48,382 nucleotides of DNA from Phycisphaerales bacterium (GTDB taxonomy: Bacteria > Planctomycetota > Phycisphaerae > Sedimentisphaerales > Anaerobacaceae), in assembly GCA_020352515.1 (NCBI GenBank), contig CP070678.1:5749034-5797415 (forward strand), read 5' to 3'. Both the position numbers and the translations under genes were made by a program. Within the stretch, counting starts at the first letter, position 1. Every line of letters starts with the position of its first letter. This document shows, piece after piece, positions 24,898 through 32,390 of this stretch. The notes below the pieces were generated by a model. That model was not told where the DNA came from. It worked only from the letters and a program-made list of their open reading frames with translations, and ran no database searches.

Positions 24898-25779
24898 TTG
24901 AGCACGCTTACAAAGGTCCTAATAATTCTGCTGACGGTTTCCTCGATCTTCCTCTGCGGCATCGTTGTTACCTACGTCGCAAACGCCGACAACTTCAAGG
25001 AGCAGGCGGACAGCCTCCGCGCAAGCGAACAGGCCGCAAAAAGAAACGAGATTTCTGCAAAGAATCTGCTGAACGAAGAGATCAAGAAGATGGATACGAA
25101 AAAGGCCGAGCTCGACGCCGAGCTCGCCTCCCTCCAGGCAAAGGTCGGGAATCTCGAAGCCCTGCTCGACCAGGTCAACAGGGAAAAGGCCGCGCTTCAG
25201 GCAAGGGTCGACCAGTGGGTGGGTGTCTCACAAAGCTTCACCAAAACCACCCAAACCCAGGAGCAACTGCTCAGGAATACCCTCGCAGAGCTCGAAAGGG
25301 TCCGAGCAGATCAGATCAAGCAGAACAGAGAGCTAAAGGAAACCTCTACAACTCTGATGGATAAGCTCGCCGTCATCGCGCTGCTCGATGAAAAGAACCG
25401 ACAGCTCACCGAGGAAAAAGCTGAGCTCAACAAGAAACTCGCCGGTCTTCTCCAGCAGTTCGGCAAGGCGGTTGTCGCCCCCGTCCCGGTGACCCCCTCC
25501 AGAACAGAAAAGGCCCTCGTGGCGCCCGCGACGCAGGAAATCGGACTAAAGGGCCTGATTTCCGTCGTTGATTTGAAGCACTCAATGGCGGAAATCTCGA
25601 TAGGCTCGGCCGACGGGGTCAAGGAAGGAATGAAGTTCCACGTTACACGAGGCGACCAGTTCATTTGTGATATTCTAATTCTCGACGTCCAGCCGGAGTT
25701 CGCCATAGGCTCGCTCGAGCTGACCGATGTCACGCAGCTCAAGCCGAAGGCCGGGGATAACGTCAGCACGAATTTGTAG
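24898..25779 (+). CDS. Membrane-anchored coiled-coil protein upstream of mreB
   Basis: This 293-residue protein starts with TTG, with AGGAG 6 bases upstream. One transmembrane helix lies at about 6-28 (VLIILLTVSSIFLCGIVVTY). A long coiled-coil runs from about 35 to 180 with heptad-like Leu, Lys and Glu patterns. After a Pro/Thr linker, a compact C-terminal domain of about 75 residues (LKGLISVVDLKHSMAEISIG, GVKEGMKFHVTRGDQFICD) looks like a small beta-barrel. With one helix in the membrane and the coil outside, the outline recalls MreC without sharing its motifs. As the first gene of the mre operon it may be a structural or scaffolding partner of the elongation machinery. That role is inferred from context only. 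Confidence 0.85.
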   Translation: MSTLTKVLIILLTVSSIFLCGIVVTYVANADNFKEQADSLRASEQAAKRNEISAKNLLNEEIKKMDTKKAELDAELASLQAKVGNLEALLDQVNREKAALQARVDQWVGVSQSFTKTTQTQEQLLRNTLAELERVRADQIKQNRELKETSTTLMDKLAVIALLDEKNRQLTEEKAELNKKLAGLLQQFGKAVVAPVPVTPSRTEKALVAPATQEIGLKGLISVVDLKHSMAEISIGSADGVKEGMKFHVTRGDQFICDILILDVQPEFAIGSLELTDVTQLKPKAGDNVSTNL

Positions 25780-25785
25780 CAGGCC

Positions 25786-25805
25786 GGGTCGGTCGCGACT
25801 GACCC
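25786..25805 (+). terminator. Intra-operon hairpin
   Basis: An 8-pair stem with one G-T wobble and a CGCG loop begins 6 bases after the stop of the coiled-coil gene. No T-run follows, so it may be a partial terminator or an RNA-stability element that separates expression of the first gene from mreB. Confidence 0.45.
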
Positions 25806-25843
25806 TGCCCGCAATGATAGACCGTTGAAAAATCCGTTTTCTC

Positions 25844-25868
25844 GCCCGCCGCAGAAGGGCCGGCGGGC
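25844..25868 (+). promoter_or_regulatory. Strong GC-only hairpin before the 57-residue gene
   Basis: GCCCGCCG (25844-25851) pairs with CGGCGGGC (25861-25868) around a 9-base loop, 20 bases before the ATG at 25889. It is the second strong hairpin in a 109-base gap and may mark RNA processing or attenuation. Confidence 0.45.
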
Positions 25869-25888
25869 CAGCTATGTGAGGTCCATAT

Positions 25889-26062
25889 ATGAGTCCTGTA
25901 GCCCAGACTCGCGCCAAAAAAGTCGCTATACCCAACAACCTGTACACGATCATACTCGCCGTAGCCTTCTGCGCGGTCCTGGCAACCGCCGTCTTCGTGG
26001 CCATACAGTGCTACAGGCAGTACGGAACTGTCTTCAACATACCGCAGCCGAGCCCCTATTGA
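25889..26062 (+). CDS. Small single-span membrane protein (57 residues)
   Basis: The frame runs from ATG 25889, with GAGG about 8 bases upstream, to TGA at 26060-26062. A positively charged N-terminus (TRAKKVAIPNN) is followed by one hydrophobic helix at about 18-40 (LYTIILAVAFCAVLATAVFV) and a short polar tail ending PQPSPY. The positive-inside rule places the tail outside. It lies 57 bases before mreB and shares the operon, so a role in the elongation complex is plausible, but I know no named homologue. Confidence 0.72.
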   Translation: MSPVAQTRAKKVAIPNNLYTIILAVAFCAVLATAVFVAIQCYRQYGTVFNIPQPSPY

Positions 26063-26118
26063 CGATACCGCTCTTTGTTATCTAAAAAGCCAATTGAGTT
26101 TCGCGAAAGGAGTCGAAA

Positions 26119-27174
26119 GTGCTTTGGGACACAATCCTGGGTTGGATCAGCATGGATATGGGTATCGACCTTGGCACCTGCAGCACATTGGTTTGTGTCC
26201 GTGACAGGGGTATTGTCCTTAACGAACCCTCCGTAGTCGCAGTCCGAAAAGGTACGAACATCGTTCTCAACAACGGCGAGGCCGTAGGTCTCGTCGCACG
26301 AGAAATGCTCGGCAAGACGCCCGGCTCAATCAGTGCTATACGACCTTTGAAAGACGGTGTCATCAGTGATTTCGAGATCACCGAGGCGATGCTCGGCTAC
26401 TTCATCCGCAAAGTGCACGGGCGCGGGCGCCTGGTCAGGCCCCGGGTCGTTATCGCCGTGCCGAGCGGAATTACCGCCGTCGAGCGTCGCGCGGTAATAG
26501 ATTCCGCCGAAAGAGCCAGCGCTCGAAAGGTCTATCTCGTGGATGAGCCCATGGCCGCCGGCATAGGCGCAGGGCTGCCGATAACAGACCCGACAGCCTC
26601 GATGATAGTGGATATCGGCGGGGGAACGACGGAAGTCGCCATAATGAGTCTGGCCGATATCGCAACCTCCGAATCCATCCGCATGGGCGGCGACGATATG
26701 GACGAGGCAGTCATCAACCACCTGAAAAAGACCTACAACCTTCTTATCGGCGAGGCGAGGGCCGAGAAAGTCAAAATCCAGATAGGCTCGGCCGCCCCGC
26801 TCGATGAAGAGCTCACGATGGAGATCGCCGGCCGGGACACCATCTCCGGCCTGCCGAGAAAAATAGTCATCACGAGTGAGGAAATCCGGGAAGCCCTCAA
26901 GGACCCGGTAGCGGCAATCATCGATGCCGTCACCGCAACCCTGGAAAAGGCCGAGCCCGAACTGGCCGCCGACCTCATCGATAACGGAATACATATCTGC
27001 GGCGGAGGATCACTGCTCAGAGGCATGGATACCGTCTTCGCAAACGCCACCGGACTGAAGGTCCAGACGGTCGAAGACCCACTGAGCTGCGTCGCACGCG
27101 GAACCAGCGTCTATCTCGAAAATCTGGAGGTGTGGAAAGATACTATGGACCATAACGAATACGGTTGGGAGTAA
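26119..27174 (+). CDS. mreB: Rod shape-determining protein MreB
   Basis: MreB is the bacterial actin that organises lateral wall synthesis. The 351-residue protein starts with GTG, with AAAGGAG 6 bases before it. The actin-fold phosphate-binding loops are clear: MGIDLGTCSTLVCV near residues 14-27 and MIVDIGGGTTEVAIMSL in the middle. Other MreB hallmarks include LNEPSVVAV, RAVIDSAERASARKVYLVDEPMAAGIGAGL and ICGGGSLLRGMD near the C-terminus. A hydrophobic N-terminal patch (LWDTILGWI) could act as the membrane-binding helix. Length and gene order with mreC and mreD are standard. DLGTCST replaces the common DLGTANT, a mild variation. Confidence 0.96.
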   Translation: MLWDTILGWISMDMGIDLGTCSTLVCVRDRGIVLNEPSVVAVRKGTNIVLNNGEAVGLVAREMLGKTPGSISAIRPLKDGVISDFEITEAMLGYFIRKVHGRGRLVRPRVVIAVPSGITAVERRAVIDSAERASARKVYLVDEPMAAGIGAGLPITDPTASMIVDIGGGTTEVAIMSLADIATSESIRMGGDDMDEAVINHLKKTYNLLIGEARAEKVKIQIGSAAPLDEELTMEIAGRDTISGLPRKIVITSEEIREALKDPVAAIIDAVTATLEKAEPELAADLIDNGIHICGGGSLLRGMDTVFANATGLKVQTVEDPLSCVARGTSVYLENLEVWKDTMDHNEYGWE

Positions 27175-27236
27175 AACCTGGCGACCGACAACTAAACAGC
27201 AACTACCCGGATGAGCCCGGAATCTCGGCACCAAAT

Positions 27237-28031
27237 ATGGCAGGCAGGCACATCAGATTCTCCAGACGCATGTTATTCACCTGGTTCATGCTGGCCGCCT
27301 CCATCCTCTTTTTCGCACCCCAAAGCTGGACAAACAAGTTTCAATTCGCCTTCGCCCGCATCTTTCGCTGGCCCCTGAGCATCGGCAGAAACATCTCGCT
27401 GTCCGCCAGGACAACCCCTCAGACCAATGCGCCCGCCAATGATAAGGAAGCACAGTACAAGAGCTACATAGCCTATCTCGAAGAGGCCCTAAAACAGGCA
27501 AACCTCAAGATTGAGAAGATATCAGGACTGAAGGACAGGCTCCCCTTCCAGGGGGCAAAGCTCATGCTCGCCGATGTCTACAGCGTCTCGATGGGACCTC
27601 TGCGCTGCGAGCTTATGATCAATCGGGGACATGAAAACGGCCTCGAAAAAGGGCAGTTCGTCCTGGCAAACGATACTATCATAGGCGCACTCTCGGAAGT
27701 CTCCGCGAGGACCGCCGTCGTCAGGCTGTTCACCGACCCGGGCTCAACCGTCTCGGTCAGCCTCAGGGGAACCGCAACTGCCAGGCTGCTGATGCAGGGC
27801 GAAGGAAGCCGGACCGCCAAAATAAAGATGGTCAGGCAGAAGGCCAAGATCGGAACGCAGGTTATGGCCTGCAAAATGCCGGAGTTCCTTGATGCGCCGA
27901 TGGTTGTTGGTACGGTCACGGAATGCCGAAGAAACCCGGAGCCCCTGCTTTGGGACATAACCGTCCGGCCGGCCTGTGACATCCAGGCCCTCAACGACGT
28001 GGTGGTAATCGTAATGAATCCTGAAAGCTGA
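27237..28031 (+). CDS. mreC: Rod shape-determining protein MreC
   Basis: MreC is a bitopic membrane protein linking cytoplasmic MreB to periplasmic transpeptidases. From ATG 27237 it has 264 residues: a short basic tail, one transmembrane helix at about 12-28 (MLFTWFMLAASILFF), and a coiled-coil at about 75-105. The periplasmic beta-domains contain LMINRGHENGLEKGQFVLA, VIGAL-type loops and RTAVVRLFTDPGSTVSV, which match the family. The N-terminus is uncertain. A longer frame from TTG 27165 overlaps the mreB stop, and neither start has a clear Shine-Dalgarno site. I prefer the ATG because the membrane helix then sits at the usual distance from the N-terminus. Confidence 0.9.
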   Translation: MAGRHIRFSRRMLFTWFMLAASILFFAPQSWTNKFQFAFARIFRWPLSIGRNISLSARTTPQTNAPANDKEAQYKSYIAYLEEALKQANLKIEKISGLKDRLPFQGAKLMLADVYSVSMGPLRCELMINRGHENGLEKGQFVLANDTIIGALSEVSARTAVVRLFTDPGSTVSVSLRGTATARLLMQGEGSRTAKIKMVRQKAKIGTQVMACKMPEFLDAPMVVGTVTECRRNPEPLLWDITVRPACDIQALNDVVVIVMNPES

Positions 28032-28087
28032 GCCGGGGTCGGACTCTTGCAAAAGACTGAAATCTCAGAACCTGTGAGGACTGTCAG

Positions 28088-28570
28088 ATGCGCTGGTTTC
28101 GGTTCGCCGTCCTGATTATCCTGGTCGCGGTCGTGCAGGCAAGCTTACTGGCCGACCTCAATATCAGGCCCGAACTGCCGCTGATACTGCTGGTCTTCTT
28201 CGCAATCTACTGCAACCCCACACACGCAATAGTCACAAGCTTCGCCATAGGCTTCACCGCAGATCTGATCGGCCCGGTCATGGGCCCCCACACCATCAGC
28301 TTCGGCGTCTGCGGAACCGCCCTTGCATACCTTCACCGTGTCATCGCCGTCAGAAAAATGCCCTACCAGGCCCTTGCGATCTTTGTTGCCTCGCTCGTCT
28401 GCGGCGCCCTGACGCATCTGCTGTCGTTTTTCCAGGGTGAGCCGCTCACCGCTCAAATACGCTACGTTCTCTTAGCGACCTCAATATACTCGGCCGTCGT
28501 GGGCCCCTTTTTGTTCTTGCCGGCCGCATGGTGGATGCGTATAAGAATAGACCGGTTCAGCCGGCATTGA
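28088..28570 (+). CDS. mreD: Rod shape-determining protein MreD
   Basis: This 160-residue integral membrane protein has about five hydrophobic helices, starting with the short MRWFRFAVLIILVAVVQASL that is typical of MreD. It continues through LPLILLVFFAIY, FAIGFTADLIGP (the family's conserved G.DL..G segment) and a last helix ending in a basic tail. GAGG lies 7 bases before the ATG. The position between mreC and the PBP2 gene is the canonical order. MreD stabilises the MreC/PBP2 elongation complex. Confidence 0.92.
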   Translation: MRWFRFAVLIILVAVVQASLLADLNIRPELPLILLVFFAIYCNPTHAIVTSFAIGFTADLIGPVMGPHTISFGVCGTALAYLHRVIAVRKMPYQALAIFVASLVCGALTHLLSFFQGEPLTAQIRYVLLATSIYSAVVGPFLFLPAAWWMRIRIDRFSRH

Positions 28571-28636
28571 TGCCCCTCTGCTGAACAATCAGCCGGACGG
28601 CGAGCCGGCCGGCCGCGACGAGATAAACGTAAAAAA

Positions 28637-30766
28637 ATGTACGACAAGAGAATCAAAATCTTCATAGCCCTGAGCCTCCTGATGCTGATGATCTGTCTTT
28701 TGCGGCTGGTTCAGATGCAACTGCTGCCGGGATCGTCCGTCCAGGATGATATCGCCGAGCTAAAACGCCAGAGGGGCCTCTCCCGGCAGTTGAAAACTCT
28801 CAGGGGGAGAATTCTCGACAGAAACGCCGTCGTGCTCGCGGACGACCAGCCGAGGTTCCAGATATACATTGACTACAGGCTCTGCTCCATCTTCGACCAC
28901 AGGGTTCGAAAGGCAAGCCTCCTTGCCGCCGCCGGGACTCAGAGGGCCGGGTCAACCTCGCCCGTCTTCGACATCGATAAGCGCCTCGATGCCAAACTGG
29001 AGGACGCACGCAACATAATAAAAAAGTGCGCCCGGTTCGGAGTCCAAACCGAATTCATTGACTCCAGGATCAACGAGATAAACAACCGGATTTGGAATCT
29101 CAGAACATTCCTCGCATGGAGGAGAAACAACCCTGACCCGAATATTATCGCCGAATACAAAGGCAGGATCAGCGAGATCCCGCTGTCGGTGGCCGTCAGG
29201 GACTTCCGAAAGAGATACCCCGCCGAGAACAAGCGCCTCGAGCTTATCCATAAAGTTCGTGACATCCCGGAGATGACCAAGAGCCGGCCGCTGCTCGAGC
29301 TCGAAACCGACAACGACGTCTTCACCGCACAGGTTGAGTTCATGGGCGTCGAGGGAATCGAAATCCGCGCAAAGGGCGAAAGATACTACTACTTCGGCCC
29401 CGTCGCATCCCAGACCATAGGGTGGGTCGGCCCCGTCACCCAGAAGCCCGATCTGCAGCTCTTCGCCGGAGACCGGCTCGCCAGCTACCTCGAGGGAGAA
29501 GTGGGCGGCAGGGAGGACGGCGTCGAGTACGTCTGCGAGGCCGTCCTTCGCGGAAAAAGAGGCGAGGACTTCTTCGACATAGACCGGCAGCACGTTAGCC
29601 ACACCGAAACGCAGTTCGGCTCCGATGTCACGCTAACACTCGACATCGCCCTGCAGAAGAGGATCGAAGAGCACCTGGCGAATCCCGAATCCAACCTCAA
29701 TCATGAGGCCCCCTCCGCCGCCGTGGTCGTTGACGTGCAGACCGGTGACATTCTGGCGCTGGTCTCACTGCCCGGCTTTGACCTCAACTTCGTAAGGGTC
29801 GCATACGACGAGTTCGCCCACGACCCGTGCAAGCCCATGATAAACCGCGCAATCAACAAGAGATACTCCCCCGGCTCCGTCGCAAAACCGCTGATTCTCA
29901 TCGCAGGCCTCGAATCCGGCAAAATCACCGCAGACGAAATCATCCCATGCCCCGCTCTGCCGGCCCCGGGCGACTGGCCGGACTGCTGGGTTTTCAGGAG
30001 GTACCAGGTCGGCCACACAGACTGGCCCAACTTCGCCAGAAACGCCGTCAAGGGTAGCTGCAACATCTACTTCTCCCGGCTCGCCGACCGGCTCGACCCG
30101 CTGATACTCCAGAAGTGGCTCTTCGCATTCGGCTACGGCCGGCATATACTTGAGCCTCCGCTTCAAACCGACCACGAAAGAAACTTCCGCCAGCGCGCCG
30201 GCGTCATATCTACCATCGTCCCGCGCAGGGACGTCAATGATTTCTCGAAATTGCCTCCAATAGCAAAGAGGGAGATGAAGATGTTCGGCATAGGCCAGGG
30301 CAATTTCCGCGTCACCCCGCTCCAGGTCGCCAACGCAATGGCCGTTATCGCGAGAAAGGGCATTTACAAGCCGCCTCGCCTCTTTTTCGACGACCCCAAA
30401 ACCTCCGAGGCGCACGCGGTCAACATCAGCATCTCCCCACAGACCCTCGCCGTCCTCTACGACGGCATGCACGCCGTCGTAAATGAGAGCGGCGGAACCG
30501 CCTACGCAACCTTCCAGCCCTTCCTCAAAGACTTCGCCGAACAGGATGTCAAGATTTACGGCAAAACCGGCTCAACCGAAGAACCTGAAAACGCATGGTT
30601 CGCCGGCTTTGTCCACGGCGGCCGGGGCCGCGGAATCACCGTTGCCCTGGTGGTCGAAGGCGGCGAGAGCGGCTCGTCCGACGCCGCGCCCCTCGCCCGA
30701 GAAATCATACAATTCTGCATCGACGCCGGATACCTCGGCCGGCGCCTCTCAACGGAGACGCCATAA
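28637..30766 (+). CDS. mrdA: Penicillin-binding protein 2 (elongation transpeptidase)
   Basis: This class B transpeptidase cross-links peptidoglycan during elongation. The 709-residue protein has one N-terminal transmembrane helix (about 8-26), a dimerisation/pedestal domain with LRGRILDRNAVVLADDQPRF, and the transpeptidase domain with all three motifs: Ser414-Val-Ala-Lys417 (SPGSVAKPL), Ser474-Cys-Asn476 and Lys643-Thr-Gly645 (YGKTGST). FGIGQGNFRVTPLQVANAMA is the usual PBP2 signature before KTG. It is longer than the E. coli enzyme (633) because of an insert of about 100 mostly helical residues (about 110-210) in the pedestal. Adjacent mreBCD fixes it as PBP2 rather than FtsI. The start lacks a strong Shine-Dalgarno site. 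Confidence 0.94.
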   Translation: MYDKRIKIFIALSLLMLMICLLRLVQMQLLPGSSVQDDIAELKRQRGLSRQLKTLRGRILDRNAVVLADDQPRFQIYIDYRLCSIFDHRVRKASLLAAAGTQRAGSTSPVFDIDKRLDAKLEDARNIIKKCARFGVQTEFIDSRINEINNRIWNLRTFLAWRRNNPDPNIIAEYKGRISEIPLSVAVRDFRKRYPAENKRLELIHKVRDIPEMTKSRPLLELETDNDVFTAQVEFMGVEGIEIRAKGERYYYFGPVASQTIGWVGPVTQKPDLQLFAGDRLASYLEGEVGGREDGVEYVCEAVLRGKRGEDFFDIDRQHVSHTETQFGSDVTLTLDIALQKRIEEHLANPESNLNHEAPSAAVVVDVQTGDILALVSLPGFDLNFVRVAYDEFAHDPCKPMINRAINKRYSPGSVAKPLILIAGLESGKITADEIIPCPALPAPGDWPDCWVFRRYQVGHTDWPNFARNAVKGSCNIYFSRLADRLDPLILQKWLFAFGYGRHILEPPLQTDHERNFRQRAGVISTIVPRRDVNDFSKLPPIAKREMKMFGIGQGNFRVTPLQVANAMAVIARKGIYKPPRLFFDDPKTSEAHAVNISISPQTLAVLYDGMHAVVNESGGTAYATFQPFLKDFAEQDVKIYGKTGSTEEPENAWFAGFVHGGRGRGITVALVVEGGESGSSDAAPLAREIIQFCIDAGYLGRRLSTETP

Positions 30767-32296
30767 ATGAAATGCCCTAAGTGCCGGCGTGACAATCCCG
30801 AATACGCAGCCTATTGCCGCCGGTGCGAGTTCGACCTCTCCACCGACCCTGACCACCCCAGCCCCGACCACCGCAAAACCAGCCCTGTCGCGATAGCCGC
30901 ATTCATCCTGTCGCTGCTCAGCTTCGGTTTATATATCTTCGCGGCAATCCCCGCGCTTCTGCTGGCTAGCTTCGCCCGCGCCGACATCGAACGAGAGCCG
31001 TGGCGCCACACCGGCCGCCCCCTCGCCAGAAAGGCAGTCCTGCTCTCGATCATCTCCACCCTCGCCCTGACCGCTGCACTTTTCTATCTCTGGACCCTCG
31101 ACGCGCCCCCAATCCCAAACGATTATACCGTCGCCGACCTCCGCTCGGCCCGGCCCGAATTCAACGAGACGTTCGAGCTGCTCAGAAGCATCACCGGCGA
31201 TTCCGACGAGAGTCCCGGAGCCGCGGCCGGCCTCACCGAACAGGATATCGAGACGATAGGCAGCCTTACCGAACTGCTCGCCGATGCGAACCAATCAGGA
31301 ATCTCAGCCGTCCTCGGCGAAAACCGCCCGTTCCTCGAGCAGGCGTGGAGCAAGACCGAGAATGCCCGCCGAACCATAGCACGGCTTGCCGAATTCGAAC
31401 AAATCGCCGACCTGACAGAGCCCCGTGCCACCCCCGCTTCACAGCTCCCGATTGGCGCCGGCTTCCTTCACCTGGGGCGCCTTTACCTCAATTACGCGCA
31501 ACTGCGCCTCCAGCAAGGCGACGTCACCGGCGCCATCGGCGCGCTTGCGGAATTCGACTGTGTGGCCCGAAAGCTCAGCATAAGCGCGCGAACGGATTTC
31601 ACGAAGCTGATCTGTCTGATTGTCTTGCAGCAAGATATGCGTGCTGCAAACGCCATCGCCAATAGTCCCAGAGCCTCCCGGGATACTGTCATCCGAGTGG
31701 CCGACCATTTCACACCGCTCACCGACGAGCATCTCTCCACGAGAAACGCCGCTCTCTTCCAGTATCTCATGTTCAAGGCCGCTCTTACCACCCGCCCGTC
31801 GGTGTTCAAGCACGGTCCCCCGCTTCTCAAGGTCAATTCCACGCTTCGCCTGGATAGAGACGCCTGCGACCGTGTCCTCTCAGGGTTTCCTTCCGGAGTT
31901 GCAGATATCCGTTCCAGGCTCGCTGTGTGGCCGCAGGTATGCTCCTTCCTCGGACCTGTCTCAGTCGACCGCAGTACCGGGCGTCTCCCGTTGCTTTACA
32001 GACTGTACAATCCCGGGGGCGCTAAAATCTTGGAGATGTTCAGACCGGGCCTAAGCCCATGGCGTGACTTCAGCAAAAGGGTAACGAAGGTAATCGTCGT
32101 GGACGACCTGCTCCAGATCGTCATGAACAAGAGACTCGCCCGGCCGTTTAGCCTGAAGGCCCGCGCCTACGGCGATAATTACATCATCGACCTCGAAGAC
32201 AAAAAGATCTTCAGCCCCGGCCCAGACCTTGCGCCGAATACGAAAGACGATATCGCTCTGCCCATAGACCCCGAGGTCCTCGGATTCGAACAGTGA
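30767..32296 (+). CDS. Zinc-ribbon membrane protein with large unknown C-terminal domain
   Basis: This 509-residue protein begins immediately after the PBP2 stop, with GGAG about 9 bases upstream. An N-terminal zinc ribbon has Cys3, Cys6, Cys17 and Cys20 (CPKC and CRRC). Two transmembrane helices at about 41-66 and 90-110 flank a short loop with GRPLARKAVLLSI, resembling DUF4190-type membrane modules. The remaining 400 residues are soluble, mainly helical to about residue 300 (PIGAGFLHLGRLYLNYAQLR), and more beta-like at the end, finishing FSPGPDLAPNTKDDIALP. That last motif resembles the G-D-x-tailed tags of prepilin-like proteins in this phylum. I do not recognise the C-terminal domain. Operon position suggests a cell-envelope role. 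Confidence 0.82.
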   Translation: MKCPKCRRDNPEYAAYCRRCEFDLSTDPDHPSPDHRKTSPVAIAAFILSLLSFGLYIFAAIPALLLASFARADIEREPWRHTGRPLARKAVLLSIISTLALTAALFYLWTLDAPPIPNDYTVADLRSARPEFNETFELLRSITGDSDESPGAAAGLTEQDIETIGSLTELLADANQSGISAVLGENRPFLEQAWSKTENARRTIARLAEFEQIADLTEPRATPASQLPIGAGFLHLGRLYLNYAQLRLQQGDVTGAIGALAEFDCVARKLSISARTDFTKLICLIVLQQDMRAANAIANSPRASRDTVIRVADHFTPLTDEHLSTRNAALFQYLMFKAALTTRPSVFKHGPPLLKVNSTLRLDRDACDRVLSGFPSGVADIRSRLAVWPQVCSFLGPVSVDRSTGRLPLLYRLYNPGGAKILEMFRPGLSPWRDFSKRVTKVIVVDDLLQIVMNKRLARPFSLKARAYGDNYIIDLEDKKIFSPGPDLAPNTKDDIALPIDPEVLGFEQ

Positions 32297-32319
32297 GCTG
32301 GGGTTGTGTCCGAAAGAAA

Positions 32320-32347
32320 GAAGGCCGGGCGCCCCGGCCCGGCCTTC
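32320..32347. terminator. Bidirectional terminator between convergent operons
   Basis: GAAGGCCGGG (32320-32329) and CCCGGCCTTC (32338-32347) form a perfect 10-pair stem with an 8-base loop. An A-rich flank on the left supplies a T-rich tail (CTTTCTTTC) for minus-strand transcripts. It lies midway between the convergent stops at 32296 and 32391, so it probably serves both. Confidence 0.75.
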
Positions 32348-32390
32348 GCAATTGCCTTTCGCGCATGCGCGTCGTCGGCCGATCAAGCCC

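Noticed and set aside
25825..26085. An 86-codon plus-strand frame before mreB
   Set aside because: It is out of phase with the 57-residue membrane protein that has the ribosome-binding site and membrane helix, and it would cross a strong hairpin.
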